DNA from: Flavobacteriales bacterium
GTDB taxonomy: Bacteria > Bacteroidota > Bacteroidia > Flavobacteriales > PHOS-HE28
DNA length: 8,088 nucleotides
Assembly (NCBI GenBank): GCA_008016945.1
Contig: SSGN01000208.1
Span: forward strand, 1 to 8,088
Reading direction: 5' to 3'
The notes under the pieces were generated by a model that was not told the origin of the DNA, searched no databases, and saw nothing but the letters and a program-made list of their open reading frames with translations. The translations under genes were made by a program, and so were the position numbers. This document shows, piece after piece, positions 1 to 7,019 of the stretch (position 1 is the stretch's first letter; each line of letters opens with the position of its first letter).

Positions 1-171
1 GAAGCACAGCGGTCATCGCTTGCTCTCATTCGCCCATACTTTGTTGCTCCTCAGTCGGATACTTCGATCCAGTATCCTCTCTTCGGAGCGCCTCGTCTGG
101 ACGAATGATAGCGGCGCGCGCCATCCGTTCGAGGTTCTTCGAGGCACCCTAAAGCCCATCGCTCTCCGTGT

Positions 172-197
172 GAAAGCCCCGGCGACCCGGGGCTTTC
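172..197. terminator. Strong GC-rich hairpin, probable terminator
   Basis: An 11-bp perfect inverted repeat (GAAAGCCCCGG and CCGGGGCTTTC) closes on the 4-nt loop CGAC. The AAAGCCCC...GGGGCTTT form, with A-rich and T-rich stem ends, is the usual shape of an intrinsic terminator that could act in either direction. There is no long T tract after the stem, so termination is inferred from the stem alone. It could end a gene lying left of the window. Confidence 0.6.
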
Positions 198-410
198 GCG
201 TGTGCATCGTACCCGGAACGGATATGGCTCGCCGTTCCACGATACGCCCCATTCGCGGTCCACACTCGCCGGCACTCCTCGCGATCCTTGGCCACGGGAT
301 GCCATACCTACCGAAGGGCACCTGACCGACTCACGATGACACCGGTCGGCATTACTGAGCCGGTGATGAAGATCCGGCCGAGCTCAGCGATCTGGACCAC
401 TGGGGTGATA

Positions 411-446
411 GCGTGAAAGGGTGCGAGGCATTTCACCTTCTCACGC
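411..446 (+). terminator. Weak hairpin followed by TTTT
   Basis: GCGTGA-AAGG (411-420) can pair with CC-TT-(C)-TCACGC (436-446) with one bulged C at 440, leaving a loop of about 15 nt; TTTT follows at 447-450. The stem is imperfect and the loop large, so this is only a candidate structure. No plus-strand gene precedes it. Confidence 0.2.
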
Positions 447-471
447 TTTTCACCATTGGATAGACCGGTTC

Positions 472-593
472 TTTCATGCCGTCTCAGTATACCATTTCAC
501 ATAAGGATCGGTCCAGAGATGCGCAGCCATTTTTTCGCAGGACGAACCGAAGAGGTGGTTGCGTAGCCGAAGCCACGAAGCCACCTCTTCGGT
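472..593. repeat. Structured intergenic repeat, copy A
   Basis: This copy matches 5475-5587 in sequence order and spacing. Shared blocks are TATACCATT (488-496), GATGCGC then GCCA, TTT, CAGG and CGA (518-545), a 13-nt variable stretch, and TTGCGTA followed by an AGC.ACG-like block (559-577). The variable stretch forms the left arm of a perfect 13-bp stem (546-558 with 581-593). The inner part folds further (562-564 with 575-577, and GC/GC closing a CGAA loop). The strand is not determined. I do not recognise the family; it could be a REP-like element, a miniature mobile element, or a structured RNA or leader. It lies 56 bp beyond the stop of the cyclase gene. Confidence 0.6.
546..593. other. 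13-bp perfect stem-loop inside repeat copy A
   Basis: ACCGAAGAGGTGG (546-558) is an exact inverted repeat of 581-593. The 22-nt interior carries the conserved TTGCGTA block and can itself pair partly, giving one long hairpin. It sits downstream of the convergent cyclase gene, but has no T tract on either side, so a terminator role is possible but not shown. Confidence 0.65.
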
Positions 594-649
594 GAAGTAG
601 GTTGGAAAAAGAGCAAGTGGATCGGGCCAAGCTTTATGGCGAGATGGTA

Positions 650-2503
650 TTAAACCACCTCACCATGCGTGGCCCGATCGGCGGATCCGTTCTGGACCGC
701 ATGTGTGCCCACGAAGTACATCTCCAGGGCCCCCTTGCCCTTTGCCATCACCATGCCCCTCGGTGTGAACACGAACCCCGGCTCGTGCATCACCATCGCA
801 TGGGTGGCCCGGCTGATGTTCACCTCGCCCACCGCCCCGGACGATTCCATGTGCGCCGCCGTGTTCACCGTATCGCCCCACACATCGTACTGGAACTTCG
901 TATCGCCCACGATCCCGGCGATCACCGGCCCCGTGTGGATCCCCACCCGCATGCAGAAGCATGGCAGGTCTTCCTCGGCGAGTTCCACCGCGCGTGCCCG
1001 CACCCATGCCTGCATCTCCAATGCCGCCCGTATCGCCTTGGCCGCGCTGTGCGGGTCGGCATGGAGCAGGCCGCTCGCCGCCATGTACGCATCGCCGATG
1101 GTCTTGATCTTCTCCAGGCCATGGCGCGCGCTGATGGCATCGAACGCCCGGAAGCACCGATCGATCTCGGCGACCAACTCCTGGGCGGCGAAACATTCGC
1201 TCATCCGGGTGAACCCATGGAAGTCCGTGAACAGAAGGGAGACCCCCTCCACCTCGCGGGCCTGCGCCCGGCCGGTGGCCTTCAACTCATCGGCGATCGG
1301 CTTGGGCAGGATGTTCAGTAACAGTCGGTCGCTGCGGTCGCGCTCCTGTTGGATGATGTTCCGCGAACGACGCATGTGGTGCAACCGGCTCCACAGCCCA
1401 CCGGCCACCATCAACACGGCCACCGTGCCGAACAGGAAGAGACGCTTCTGATCACGTTCTTTCGTGAGCCGCTGTTGGTACACCACTTCCGCCTGGTGCT
1501 GTGCCTCCACCTGGGCCAGGCTATCCGCCAGCTGTTGGCGTTCGAACTGGTACTCCATTTCAATGCGGATGTTCTCCTTCCCGCGTTCCACCGCGAAGAG
1601 GCTGTCCTGTGCCCTGCCATGAGCCTCCAAGGCTTGCAAGGCCTCGGTGGTGCGCCCTTGGCCGCGGTAGGCTTGATACAGGCATTCGTAACAGTCCTTC
1701 TTCAGCAGGAGGCTCTTGATCGCTGTGGCCAACACCAATGAACGCCGACAATGACGCACGGCATCGGCAAACGCACCCTCGTGCAGATGGACCATGCCCA
1801 GCAGCCGCAGCACGTGACTGCGCCGATAGTCATCGTCCTTGCCTTCCAACAGCGCCAAACTCGCCTCCAAGTAGTGGCGGGCGCTATCCCCCTCTCCCAT
1901 CTTGTCGAAGCATTCGCCCAGGTTGGCATAACAGACCGCGATCCACGACGGCGCGCCCAGCCCCTTGCGGATGGCCAGGTTCGCACGGTGGTAATACAGC
2001 GCGCTATCGAGCTCACCGAGCTGCTCCATCGCCGAACCGAGGTTGCCGTACAGCACAGCCATCTCCTCCGGCACCGCACGAGCCTTGCGCAGGTCCAAGC
2101 TCCGGCGGTAATAGCCCAAGGCCCGCGCGAAGTTCCCGTCGTAGTGATGGATGGACCCGATGGCGTTGAGCACATCGGCCCTACCCGTGTCGTTGGCCGC
2201 CGCCTCATAGAGGCTGAGCGCATCGTGCAGGTCGGTGAGGGATCCGTTGAGGTCGCCATTCTTCTGGCGAACCTCGCTCCGCCGCACCAGAACGGAAGCC
2301 AGCATGGTGCTATCACCCAGTCGCTCCGCCTCCTTCATCGCCCGATCGGCGAAGCGTAGCGCATCCAGATAGGCTCCGGCCTGTTCCGCCTCGTCACAAC
2401 TATCCAAGCAGGACCGCAATACGTTCCGGTCCTGTGCACACAGCCCGATGGCGGACAGCATCAGGCCACAACAGATCGCGATGTGCGGGAACCTGGCCAC
2501 CAT
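650..2503 (-). CDS. TPR-sensor membrane adenylate cyclase (class III)
   Basis: Predicted to make cAMP from ATP. The 617-residue protein has a signal peptide (about 1-24, ending GLCAQ), TPR-like helical repeats (about 36-290), a charged coiled coil (about 305-353), one membrane helix (about 355-373), a linker with LLLNILP (394-400) and a C-terminal class III cyclase domain (about 419-600). This puts the TPRs outside the inner membrane and the catalytic domain in the cytosol. Metal-binding aspartates are D427 (LLFTDF) and D471 (IGDAYM). K467 (KIKTIGD) and D540 (QYDVWGD) are the purine-selecting pair expected for adenylate rather than guanylate cyclases. N547 is kept, but the usual transition-state arginine is histidine (H551, AAHM). 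I chose the ATG at 2503 because it starts directly at the signal peptide; an upstream in-frame TTG at 2539 would add 12 residues. The gene is divergent from the neighbour at 2581 and no cAMP-binding regulator is in view. Confidence 0.9.
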   Translation of the reverse strand: MVARFPHIAICCGLMLSAIGLCAQDRNVLRSCLDSCDEAEQAGAYLDALRFADRAMKEAERLGDSTMLASVLVRRSEVRQKNGDLNGSLTDLHDALSLYEAAANDTGRADVLNAIGSIHHYDGNFARALGYYRRSLDLRKARAVPEEMAVLYGNLGSAMEQLGELDSALYYHRANLAIRKGLGAPSWIAVCYANLGECFDKMGEGDSARHYLEASLALLEGKDDDYRRSHVLRLLGMVHLHEGAFADAVRHCRRSLVLATAIKSLLLKKDCYECLYQAYRGQGRTTEALQALEAHGRAQDSLFAVERGKENIRIEMEYQFERQQLADSLAQVEAQHQAEVVYQQRLTKERDQKRLFLFGTVAVLMVAGGLWSRLHHMRRSRNIIQQERDRSDRLLLNILPKPIADELKATGRAQAREVEGVSLLFTDFHGFTRMSECFAAQELVAEIDRCFRAFDAISARHGLEKIKTIGDAYMAASGLLHADPHSAAKAIRAALEMQAWVRARAVELAEEDLPCFCMRVGIHTGPVIAGIVGDTKFQYDVWGDTVNTAAHMESSGAVGEVNISRATHAMVMHEPGFVFTPRGMVMAKGKGALEMYFVGTHAVQNGSADRATHGEVV

Positions 2504-2552
2504 GATCCACAAGATAATGCTCGGCAGGGCGCTTCCCAATGGTCCTGCGGAG

Positions 2553-2560
2553 TAACTTTC
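2553..2560 (+). promoter_or_regulatory. Possible Bacteroidota -7 box for the gene at 2581
   Basis: TAACTTTC differs by one base from the Bacteroidota -7 consensus TAnnTTTG and ends 20 nt before the ATG at 2581. I see no good -33 TTTG partner. If real, it favours the ATG at 2581 over the one at 2539, because the latter would lie upstream of the transcript start. Confidence 0.25.
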
Positions 2561-2580
2561 GTATACCTAACCACCCCCTC

Positions 2581-3216
2581 ATGGCAACCCAAGACCGAAA
2601 GTTCAGCGCTCCCTCACTCATCGCCAGCCTGGTGGCGGGCGTCGTGGTCGGCGGCTTCCTCTATTCGCTACTGAGAACACCCCTGGAGCCGGTGGAATGC
2701 GATATGCCCGAGCTCCTCGCCGTGTTCGACAAGGACGATGTGCAACGCCTGCTGCGCGAACCGGATGCCAGCGGCGCCCGCTTCTACCTGGCCAAGAACA
2801 ACGGCATGACCGTGGTGGCAGGTCCGATCAAACGTGACCTGAGCCATTGTCCGGAGACCCATAACACCGTGTTCCAGAGCTTCGTGAAACTGAGCGGTGT
2901 AGATGCGGAGGTGGACATGCTGAAGGAAGCCGAAGCCGAACGCGACGTGAAGAACTCAGGTACGGCGAACAAGCCCACCTGGTCCATGGATGCGACAAAG
3001 GACGAACTCGACGACCTGCTCGCGGTCAGCGGAGCCAACGCCATTGGGGTCGTGGAGCGCCGGACGACCACAGGCGGATGGTCCTTCGACCTGGTGGCGG
3101 TGCGGATCAGCAACAGCATCGGTAAGGTGGTGGGCACGCTGGAAGACCAGCGGACAGGAGCGCCCTGCCCCCTATTCTGCGGTGCTGATCCCGCGTTGTA
3201 TCTGCATCTGCGATGA
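2581..3216 (+). CDS. Single-pass membrane protein of unknown function
   Basis: I do not recognise this 211-residue protein. A short polar N-terminus (1-10) is followed by one hydrophobic helix (about 11-31) and a soluble domain (about 32-211), probably outside the cytoplasm; the helix could be an uncleaved anchor, and no lipobox is visible. The soluble part is mixed alpha/beta, with an acidic lysine/glutamate-rich middle (about 109-125) and four cysteines (40, 90, 196, 200), the last two in a CPLFC motif near the C-terminus. An in-frame ATG at 2539 would add 14 residues before the anchor. I prefer 2581 because it leaves a 77-bp divergent gap with the cyclase and gives a cleaner N-terminus. 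The TonB-dependent receptor follows after 101 bp on the same strand, so co-transcription is possible but not compelling. Confidence 0.75.
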   Translation: MATQDRKFSAPSLIASLVAGVVVGGFLYSLLRTPLEPVECDMPELLAVFDKDDVQRLLREPDASGARFYLAKNNGMTVVAGPIKRDLSHCPETHNTVFQSFVKLSGVDAEVDMLKEAEAERDVKNSGTANKPTWSMDATKDELDDLLAVSGANAIGVVERRTTTGGWSFDLVAVRISNSIGKVVGTLEDQRTGAPCPLFCGADPALYLHLR

Positions 3217-3290
3217 CCCGCGAGCACTGGACCGAAGGCCACGGATGACGCTCGATGGCGGCCCTGTTCGGGCGACCGTCCGTGATCGAG

Positions 3291-3298
3291 CATCTTTG
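3291..3298 (+). promoter_or_regulatory. Possible Bacteroidota -7 box for the receptor gene
   Basis: CATCTTTG is one base from TAnnTTTG and ends 19 nt before the ATG at 3318, nearly the same spacing as the candidate at 2553-2560. A matching -33 element is not evident. It hints that the receptor has its own promoter. Confidence 0.25.
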
Positions 3299-3317
3299 CG
3301 CCCTTCTTCCGCCGCAC

Positions 3318-5297
3318 ATGAGACCTGCATTCCTGCTCGCGCTGTTATCCGCATCCCTCGCATCCACGGCATTGCGCGCCCAACGCGACACCCTGCGCCT
3401 GGACACGGTGGCGATCACGGCCACGCGCATTCCTGGAACCCTGGAGCGGGTGGCGCGGCATGCCCAAGTGCTGGATCATCGCACCCTGGATGGTGCAGCA
3501 CGTCCCGAAGTATCGGAACTGCTCCGGGAGCATACCGCGATCGACGTGCGGCAGCGTGGCCCCTTCGACGCCCAGACCGACCTGAGCATACGCGGAGGTA
3601 CTTACGACCAGGCACTGGTGCTGATCGATGGCATTCCCATGAGCGACCCTCAGACGGGGCATCACCTGATGGACCTTCCCGTTCTGGCCGACGCCCTTGA
3701 ACGCATCGACGTGTGTTATGGCGGTGCATCGCGCACCTTCGGCGCAGGTGCCTTCTCCGGTGCGGTGAATCTGATCACCCGGCGCCCCACCAGCGATCGC
3801 GGCAGTCTTACCCTGGAAGGTGGCGAGTTCGGCACCTGGCGCCTTCGCGGCATGCAGGAGTGGACACACAACGACCTGGGTATGCGCCTGACCGCATTCC
3901 ATGGACGCAGCGATGGGGCCGTGGCCAACAGCGATCAGACACGAACCGGCGCACACCTGGGAGCGACCAAACAATGGGACCATCTGGAACTGCGTGGGCA
4001 AGTGGGCTGGACCGGGAAACGGTTCGGTGCACAGAACTTCTACTCCACCGCCTATCCGGACCAACAGGAACTCACCCGCACCCTCCTTGCCGCCGTGGAA
4101 CTGAAGCACCGCGGTCGGTGGAGTTGGAGCCTGCGCGGATACTTCCGCCAACATCACGATCGCTTCGAGCTCTTCCGTGAAGGCGACGGCTATTATCGCT
4201 TCGACAACGGCTACTTCATCCGTGGCAACGCCGACACCGCCCGGTTCACGCCCACCTTCTTCTACACCTTCCACAACGTGCACCGCACCCAGGTGTTCGG
4301 CGCTGAGGCGGAGGTGCACCGTGCATGGATAGCGGGCACCACCGCGATCGGCGTACATGCCCGCGACGAAGGGATCCTGAGCAACGTGCTCGGAACACCG
4401 CTCCATACGCCGGTGCCGGTGCACGGCTCGCGCGACCCGTACACGCGTAGCGATGGCAGGCGCAACCTCGCCATCCACCTGGACCATCGGTACAGCTGGA
4501 AGAAACTGACCATCGAGGCCGGCGTTCTCCTGAACCTCAACACCGCGTTCCGGCCGGAGTGGCTCCCTGGGATCGACCTCAGCCATGTGTGGAACGGACA
4601 CCACACCACCTACGCCTCTGCCTCGCGCGCCTTCAGACTACCCACCTACACCGACCTGTACTACAACCGTGGCGGGGCCGTGGGCAGCCTGGACCTGTTG
4701 CCCGAGCATGGCGACCAGGTGGAACTGGGGCATCGCTTCCGAAGCGGGCGGTGGGGCGCGACCGTTAGCGGCTTCTCTCGCCGTGGGCGCGACCTGATCG
4801 ATTGGGTGAAACGCCCTGGCGAAACGACCGTACGTGCCTCCAACCTCACCGCGGTGGATCTGCACGGGATCGAACTCAGCCTGCAGAACACTTCCGCCGA
4901 TGATCGCACGTTGATAGGCGCCATCTACGCCTACCAATGGACCGATCGTGAAGCATTCGACTTCACCTCGCTGTACGTGCTCGACCACCTTCGCCACCGC
5001 CTTTCCGCATGGGGTGAACGACGCGTGTCCCGTTTCTCCTTGCGGGCGAACCTCTCCTGGCAACAACGTGTCGGCTCCTATGTCGACCTCAACGAAGGTG
5101 TGGCCACCAGCTATCCGGACAACTTCCGCGTGGATGCCAAGGTGAGTTGGCACAACGGGCCCATCCAACTCTTCGTGAGCGGATACAACCTGCTGAACGC
5201 CGAACAGATGGACCGCGCCAATGTGTGGTTACCGGGGCGGTGGATCACGGGAGGCATCACCGTGACGTGGAATAAGGGCGGGGAACACGATCGGTAA
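3318..5297 (+). CDS. TonB-dependent outer-membrane receptor
   Basis: An outer-membrane active-transport channel powered by TonB-ExbBD. The 659-residue protein has a signal peptide (about 1-22, ending ALRAQ), a TonB-box-like segment (LDTVAITATR, 28-37), a plug domain (about 43-155) with the hallmarks LSIRGG (89-94), VLIDGIPM (101-108) and GAFSGAVNLITR (144-155), and then a beta-barrel to the C-terminus. The barrel has the SRAFRLPTYTDLYY segment (436-449) common in BtuB/FecA-like receptors, and the last strand ends ITVTWN, with seven polar residues after it. There is no N-terminal carboxypeptidase-like domain and no SusD partner, so it is not a typical SusC glycan receptor. The overall look resembles cobalamin or iron-complex receptors, but no uptake genes are nearby to fix the substrate. 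The ATG at 3318 is chosen because it begins the signal peptide; an in-frame ATG at 3255 would add 21 residues. Confidence 0.92.
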   Translation: MRPAFLLALLSASLASTALRAQRDTLRLDTVAITATRIPGTLERVARHAQVLDHRTLDGAARPEVSELLREHTAIDVRQRGPFDAQTDLSIRGGTYDQALVLIDGIPMSDPQTGHHLMDLPVLADALERIDVCYGGASRTFGAGAFSGAVNLITRRPTSDRGSLTLEGGEFGTWRLRGMQEWTHNDLGMRLTAFHGRSDGAVANSDQTRTGAHLGATKQWDHLELRGQVGWTGKRFGAQNFYSTAYPDQQELTRTLLAAVELKHRGRWSWSLRGYFRQHHDRFELFREGDGYYRFDNGYFIRGNADTARFTPTFFYTFHNVHRTQVFGAEAEVHRAWIAGTTAIGVHARDEGILSNVLGTPLHTPVPVHGSRDPYTRSDGRRNLAIHLDHRYSWKKLTIEAGVLLNLNTAFRPEWLPGIDLSHVWNGHHTTYASASRAFRLPTYTDLYYNRGGAVGSLDLLPEHGDQVELGHRFRSGRWGATVSGFSRRGRDLIDWVKRPGETTVRASNLTAVDLHGIELSLQNTSADDRTLIGAIYAYQWTDREAFDFTSLYVLDHLRHRLSAWGERRVSRFSLRANLSWQQRVGSYVDLNEGVATSYPDNFRVDAKVSWHNGPIQLFVSGYNLLNAEQMDRANVWLPGRWITGGITVTWNKGGEHDR

Positions 5298-5490
5298 TGC
5301 GAAGAACGGGGTCGGCATGGACCCGCACCGTGCTCTTGCCATCGGGCAGCTTCAACACTAACCTATCAGTCGTTTTAATGGCCTGGTAGCGCGGCGCCTC
5401 CATCTTGTGCTTCTTGGGCCGGTTCACCCATCATTGCGCCATGTGGAAGGTGCCGCCTTTCTTCGAGAATTCCGCTTCGTGGCACTCCAT
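5257..5490 (-). pseudogene. Short degraded antisense frame
   Basis: A minus-strand frame runs from an ATG at 5490 to a TGA at 5259-5257, interrupted by one TGA at 5433-5431 (codon 20). The translation on both sides looks protein-like: a 19-residue start (MECHEAEFSKKGGTFHMAQ), then a basic segment with NRPKKHKMEAPRYQ and an alternating hydrophobic stretch with LVLKLPDGK. I do not recognise the family. The last 41 bp overlap the 3' end of the receptor gene antisense. The start codon abuts the TATACCATT box of the structured repeat, so the repeat may include its leader. It could be a decayed small gene, or chance; I lean toward debris because of the residue pattern. Confidence 0.35.
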
Positions 5491-5698
5491 ATACCATTGG
5501 GAAATTCAATAACGGCCGAAGATGCGCGGCCAGTTTCCCAGGCCGATACGAGCGACCTGTTGCGTAACGGAGCTACGTGAGTCGTTCAGAACGAATCAGG
5601 GGCCCGAAAGGCGTGTTCGCCGCCCGAAGGATCATTTTGAGATGCCATATTAGCAGCGCGCGAAAGCAACCCGCTGTCCCGCTCATCGTCTATAACGT
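5298..5698. other. 401-bp intergenic region
   Basis: Between the receptor stop and the secreted-protein start I see no intact gene. It contains the upstream part of a broken antisense frame (to 5490), the second copy of the structured repeat (5475-5587), and a presumed promoter region for the next gene. TCATTTTG at 5632-5639 is one base from the Bacteroidota -7 box but lacks a clear -33 partner and would leave a leader of about 50 nt. Confidence 0.6.
5475..5587. repeat. Structured intergenic repeat, copy B
   Basis: The second copy of the element at 472-593, in the same orientation. Shared blocks are TATACCATT (5490-5498), GATGCGC, GCCA, TTT, CAGG and CGA (5521-5546), a 13-nt variable stretch, TTGCGTA (5560-5566), and an AGC.ACG block (5571-5577). 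The hairpin is rebuilt with different bases: 5550-5556 pairs with 5581-5587 (one G-T wobble), and TTGCGTA pairs with TACGTGA (5574-5580, two G-T wobbles) around the loop ACGGAGC. It lies about 110 bp upstream of the secreted-protein gene. Confidence 0.6.
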
Positions 5699-7015
5699 AT
5701 GAGGCTGCTCCTGTACACCTGCATCATCCTTCTTCCTACTGGCCTTTTGCGTGCGCAATTCGTCGACCCCGGCTTCGAGCAGAGCGGTTCCTCACCATGG
5801 TTGCGGTCGCATCCGGAATGGATGGGGGAGACGCCCTCCGACGCACCCTACGGTGGCTCCTTGTGCATGGCCGTGCGCGCCACCTCGCAGAACTTCGCGA
5901 CCTATCCCTACTTCTACCAGGCCCTGCCCGCAGCGCAGCCCGGCGACGTGATCCGCTTGCGCTATACCTGCCGCCCGGGCGTGGACCCGGGTGCGCCGCC
6001 TGCGGTAGCGAACTCGATCGTGAACTACGTCGTCATCAACGGATCAGGAGTCCCTTCATTCACGAGCGAGTACCAGCTATCGCAGCCTGCGGAATGGACG
6101 ATGCAGGACCTGACCTTCACGGTGCCCAGTTTCCCGGCGGGCAGCACCTTCGGCATCGGCTTCGGTGGTTACTCCGGCTTTGAGGACTTCTACCTGCTCT
6201 TCGACAACGTGCATGTCACCATCAGCGGCACCGGGGCCAGGCTGAGCGCCAAGGCATGGCTCGATGGCGCCTACGTCCCGGCGCAGGGCCTCATGCGTGA
6301 CGACCTGCGCGCAGCGGGGCTCGTCCCCACCACGGAGATGAACACGAGCATCCTGTACACCTGGCCGCAGATGCCCGTGGGGGAAACGACCACGCCCGCG
6401 GTGCTCGCCGTCACCGGCCCCAATGCCATCGTGGATTGGGTGCGCATCGAGCTGCGCTCCGGACGACCCGAGGAGCACATCCCCATAACGAGCCGCAACG
6501 CGTTGATCCAGCGCGATGGCGACATCGTGGACACCGATGGTGTATCGCCGGTCACCTTCGCGGTGAAGGGCGGCAACTACTACGTGCTCATCCTGCACCG
6601 CAACCACCTCAGCGTGCTGGGCACCGATGTCGTCACCCTGTCCAGCACACCGGTCATCTATGATGCGCGCTCGCCGTCGACCACCTTCTACACCCGCACC
6701 GGACCGGAGAACGGGCCGCCGCGCAAGACCGTGGGGGCCACGCGCACACTCTGGCCGGGCAATACGCTGGACTCGGGCTACTTCCTGCGGAACATCCGGT
6801 ACACCGGCGCGGACAACGATCGCGATCCGCTCCTGTACGCCGTTGGCGGCAACACGCCCTCGAACACCTTGAGCGGGCAATACCGGAAGGAGGACGTGAA
6901 CATGGATGGCGTGGTGAAATACACCGGCGAGAACAACGACCGGGACATCATTCTGCAGACCATCGGGGGCACCACACCCACGGCGGTACGCTACGAACAA
7001 GTACCCGGCCCCTAG
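5699..7015 (+). CDS. Secreted beta-rich protein with C-terminal YTG..NDRD repeats
   Basis: Function unknown. The 438-residue protein has a signal peptide (about 1-20, ending LLRAQ). An N-terminal jelly-roll-like domain (about 21-175) opens with the DPGFE motif and closes with LLFDNVHVTI, a pattern seen in carbohydrate-binding-like folds. A conserved middle module follows (about 180-355; MRDDLR, GPNAIVDW, QRDGDIV and HRNHLSV). The tail holds two copies of a 40-residue-period repeat, with YTG at 368 and 408 and NDRD at 373 and 413. Between them DVNMDG (399-404) resembles the start of a dockerin/EF-hand calcium loop; calcium binding is inference. From memory, this middle-plus-tail module recurs in exported proteins of Flavobacteriales. 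I see no typical type IX secretion C-terminal domain. A paralogue starts 4 bp after the TAG stop, so the two are probably co-transcribed. Confidence 0.85.
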   Translation: MRLLLYTCIILLPTGLLRAQFVDPGFEQSGSSPWLRSHPEWMGETPSDAPYGGSLCMAVRATSQNFATYPYFYQALPAAQPGDVIRLRYTCRPGVDPGAPPAVANSIVNYVVINGSGVPSFTSEYQLSQPAEWTMQDLTFTVPSFPAGSTFGIGFGGYSGFEDFYLLFDNVHVTISGTGARLSAKAWLDGAYVPAQGLMRDDLRAAGLVPTTEMNTSILYTWPQMPVGETTTPAVLAVTGPNAIVDWVRIELRSGRPEEHIPITSRNALIQRDGDIVDTDGVSPVTFAVKGGNYYVLILHRNHLSVLGTDVVTLSSTPVIYDARSPSTTFYTRTGPENGPPRKTVGATRTLWPGNTLDSGYFLRNIRYTGADNDRDPLLYAVGGNTPSNTLSGQYRKEDVNMDGVVKYTGENNDRDIILQTIGGTTPTAVRYEQVPGP

Positions 7016-7019
7016 ACCC

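Larger units (their letters stand above)
1..649. other. Left intergenic region without a convincing gene
   Basis: I see no gene I can support here. Overlapping open frames on both strands near 13-325 have compositions typical of chance frames in GC-rich DNA and none starts with a recognisable domain or signal peptide. One plus-strand frame is open from the window edge to a TAA at 150-152, just before the hairpin at 172-197, so it could be the tail of a gene entering from the left; its arginine- and serine-rich translation is not persuasive. I looked for a tRNA around 100-150 and found no cloverleaf. The supportable contents are the hairpin at 172-197, a weaker hairpin at 411-446 followed by TTTT, and the structured repeat at 472-593. 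Confidence 0.6.

Noticed and set aside
100..150. Possible tRNA suggested by GTTCGAGG-like bases
   Set aside because: No matching T-stem, anticodon arm or acceptor stem could be folded.
13..325. Overlapping open frames of about 100 residues on both strands
   Set aside because: They run through the terminator-like hairpin at 172-197, and neither has a domain, leader or start context.
308..498. Minus-strand open frame leaving repeat copy A, ending at a TAG at 310-308
   Set aside because: There is no ATG near its beginning, only a GTG partway through, and I see no clear similarity to the broken frame next to copy B.
602..1451. Plus-strand open frames across the cyclase catalytic domain
   Set aside because: They are shadows of the minus-strand cyclase, which has intact catalytic motifs.
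2504..2539. Longer cyclase start at the TTG at 2539
   Set aside because: It would put 12 extra residues before a good signal peptide and make the two divergent genes overlap.
3345..4604. 419-residue minus-strand open frame
   Set aside because: It lies entirely antisense to the receptor gene, whose signal peptide, plug and barrel motifs are clear; GC-rich coding DNA often leaves long open antisense frames.
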